Shown in pieces: positions 6,233 through 6,427 of a DNA stretch of 6,427 nt (within the stretch, counting starts at the first letter, position 1; every line of letters starts with the position of its first letter). A program made the position numbers and the translations under genes. The notes under the pieces are model-generated. The model was not told the origin of the DNA. It did not search any database and saw only the letters and a program-made list of their open reading frames with translations. Location of the stretch: assembly GCF_002027545.1 (NCBI RefSeq), contig NZ_MXAN01000095.1, forward strand, positions 20,678-27,104, written 5' to 3'. The stretch comes from Moraxella lacunata (GTDB lineage: Bacteria; Pseudomonadota; Gammaproteobacteria; Pseudomonadales; Moraxellaceae).

Positions 6233-6255
6233 TAAAATTAAACCAAATATATAAT
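6226..6255 (+). promoter_or_regulatory. Perfect-consensus sigma-70 promoter for tnpB
   Basis: TTGACA (6226-6231) and TATAAT (6250-6255) both match consensus exactly, with an 18-base spacer. Transcription should begin near 6262, about 20 bases before the tnpB ATG, in a leader with no evident ribosome-binding site. The -35 hexamer includes two of the three bases of the tnpA start codon. Confidence 0.7.
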
Positions 6256-6266
6256 ATACCTATCTC

Positions 6267-6295
6267 ATTATACACAAACCCATGAAAACACTCAA
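6267..6295 (-). promoter_or_regulatory. Probable tnpA promoter overlapping the start of tnpB
   Basis: On the minus strand TTGAGT (6295-6290) and TATAAT (6272-6267) are spaced by 17 bases. The -10 lies 35 bases before the tnpA ATG and the -35 falls inside codons 3-5 of tnpB. Each promoter of the divergent pair therefore overlaps the other gene's start region. Confidence 0.5.
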
Positions 6296-6427
6296 GCTAC
6301 GCATACGAGATAAACACACAGACCAACTTAACCGCCTAAGTGGTTCGGTCAATTTCGTATGGAACTACGTGAATGACTTGAGTTACAAGCAGCTACAAAA
6401 GACGGGCAAATTCTTTTCCGCCTATGA
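6282..6427 (+). CDS. tnpB: IS200/IS605 accessory protein TnpB, N-terminal part, cut by window end
   Basis: TnpB is the RNA-guided DNA endonuclease (ancestor of Cas12) encoded by IS605-type elements; it uses an omega RNA from the element's right end and promotes element retention. Only the first 48 codons are present. They read MKTLKLRIRDKH, then FVWNYVNDLSYKQLQKTGKF and SAY, which is the characteristic N-terminal segment of this family. The ATG at 6282 follows CACAAACCC with no clear Shine-Dalgarno sequence. The RuvC catalytic residues and zinc finger lie beyond the window, so activity cannot be judged. Confidence 0.9.
   Translation, partial: MKTLKLRIRDKHTDQLNRLSGSVNFVWNYVNDLSYKQLQKTGKFFSAY

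Larger units (their letters stand above)
5742..6427. mobile_element. IS200/IS605 family element, IS605-type (left part)
   Basis: A Y1 HUH transposase gene on minus and a divergent tnpB on plus, with a subterminal hairpin beyond the 3' end of tnpA, give the classical IS605 arrangement. The element continues past the window, so the right end and the expected omega RNA at the end of tnpB are not visible. The left boundary is approximate. A TTTAT at 5738-5742, about 17 bases before the hairpin, is a possible target site, and the TAAA just 5' of the hairpin could serve as its guide, but neither is proven. Such elements make no terminal inverted repeats and no target duplication. Confidence 0.75.

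Overview
The window looks like a piece of chromosome from a Moraxellaceae gammaproteobacterium, most likely Moraxella. The reasons are the very AT-rich intergenic stretches, the flavour of the proteins, and the Thr-Tyr-Gly-Thr tRNA cluster known from gammaproteobacteria. The genus is an inference and was not tested by any search.

Layout. (1) Positions 1-808 hold the remains of a di-haem cytochrome c peroxidase gene on the minus strand. It is broken by an in-frame stop, and its distal part runs into a dispersed palindromic repeat. (2) After an AT-rich divergent intergenic region with a Fur-box-like palindrome, positions 1164-2718 on the plus strand encode a subtype B tannase-family lipoprotein. 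All three catalytic residues are present, but one extra C in a C6 run splits the frame. (3) A bidirectional terminator separates it from a convergent class V PLP-dependent aminotransferase (2779-3900), preceded on the same strand by a DUF4126 membrane protein (3993-4577). (4) A strong stable-RNA promoter drives four tRNA genes, Thr(TGT)-Tyr(GTA)-Gly(TCC)-Thr(GGT), which end at a very strong intrinsic terminator with no tuf gene attached. (5) About 480 bases follow with no recognisable gene but with several perfect or near-perfect inverted repeats. (6) The right end is the left part of an IS605-type element: a subterminal hairpin, an intact Y1 HUH transposase tnpA on minus, and the first 48 codons of a divergent tnpB. 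tnpB has a perfect-consensus promoter that overlaps the tnpA start codon.

Whole, probably functional units are the aminotransferase, the DUF4126 protein, the tRNA operon and tnpA. The peroxidase and tannase are divergent neighbours that have both been damaged by single small lesions, which suggests recent loss of function at this locus, or, for the tannase, a sequencing error or reversible switching. I see no defence island, CRISPR array or biosynthetic cluster. The least explained parts are the hairpin-rich region at about 5264-5740 and the promoter layout of the IS element.
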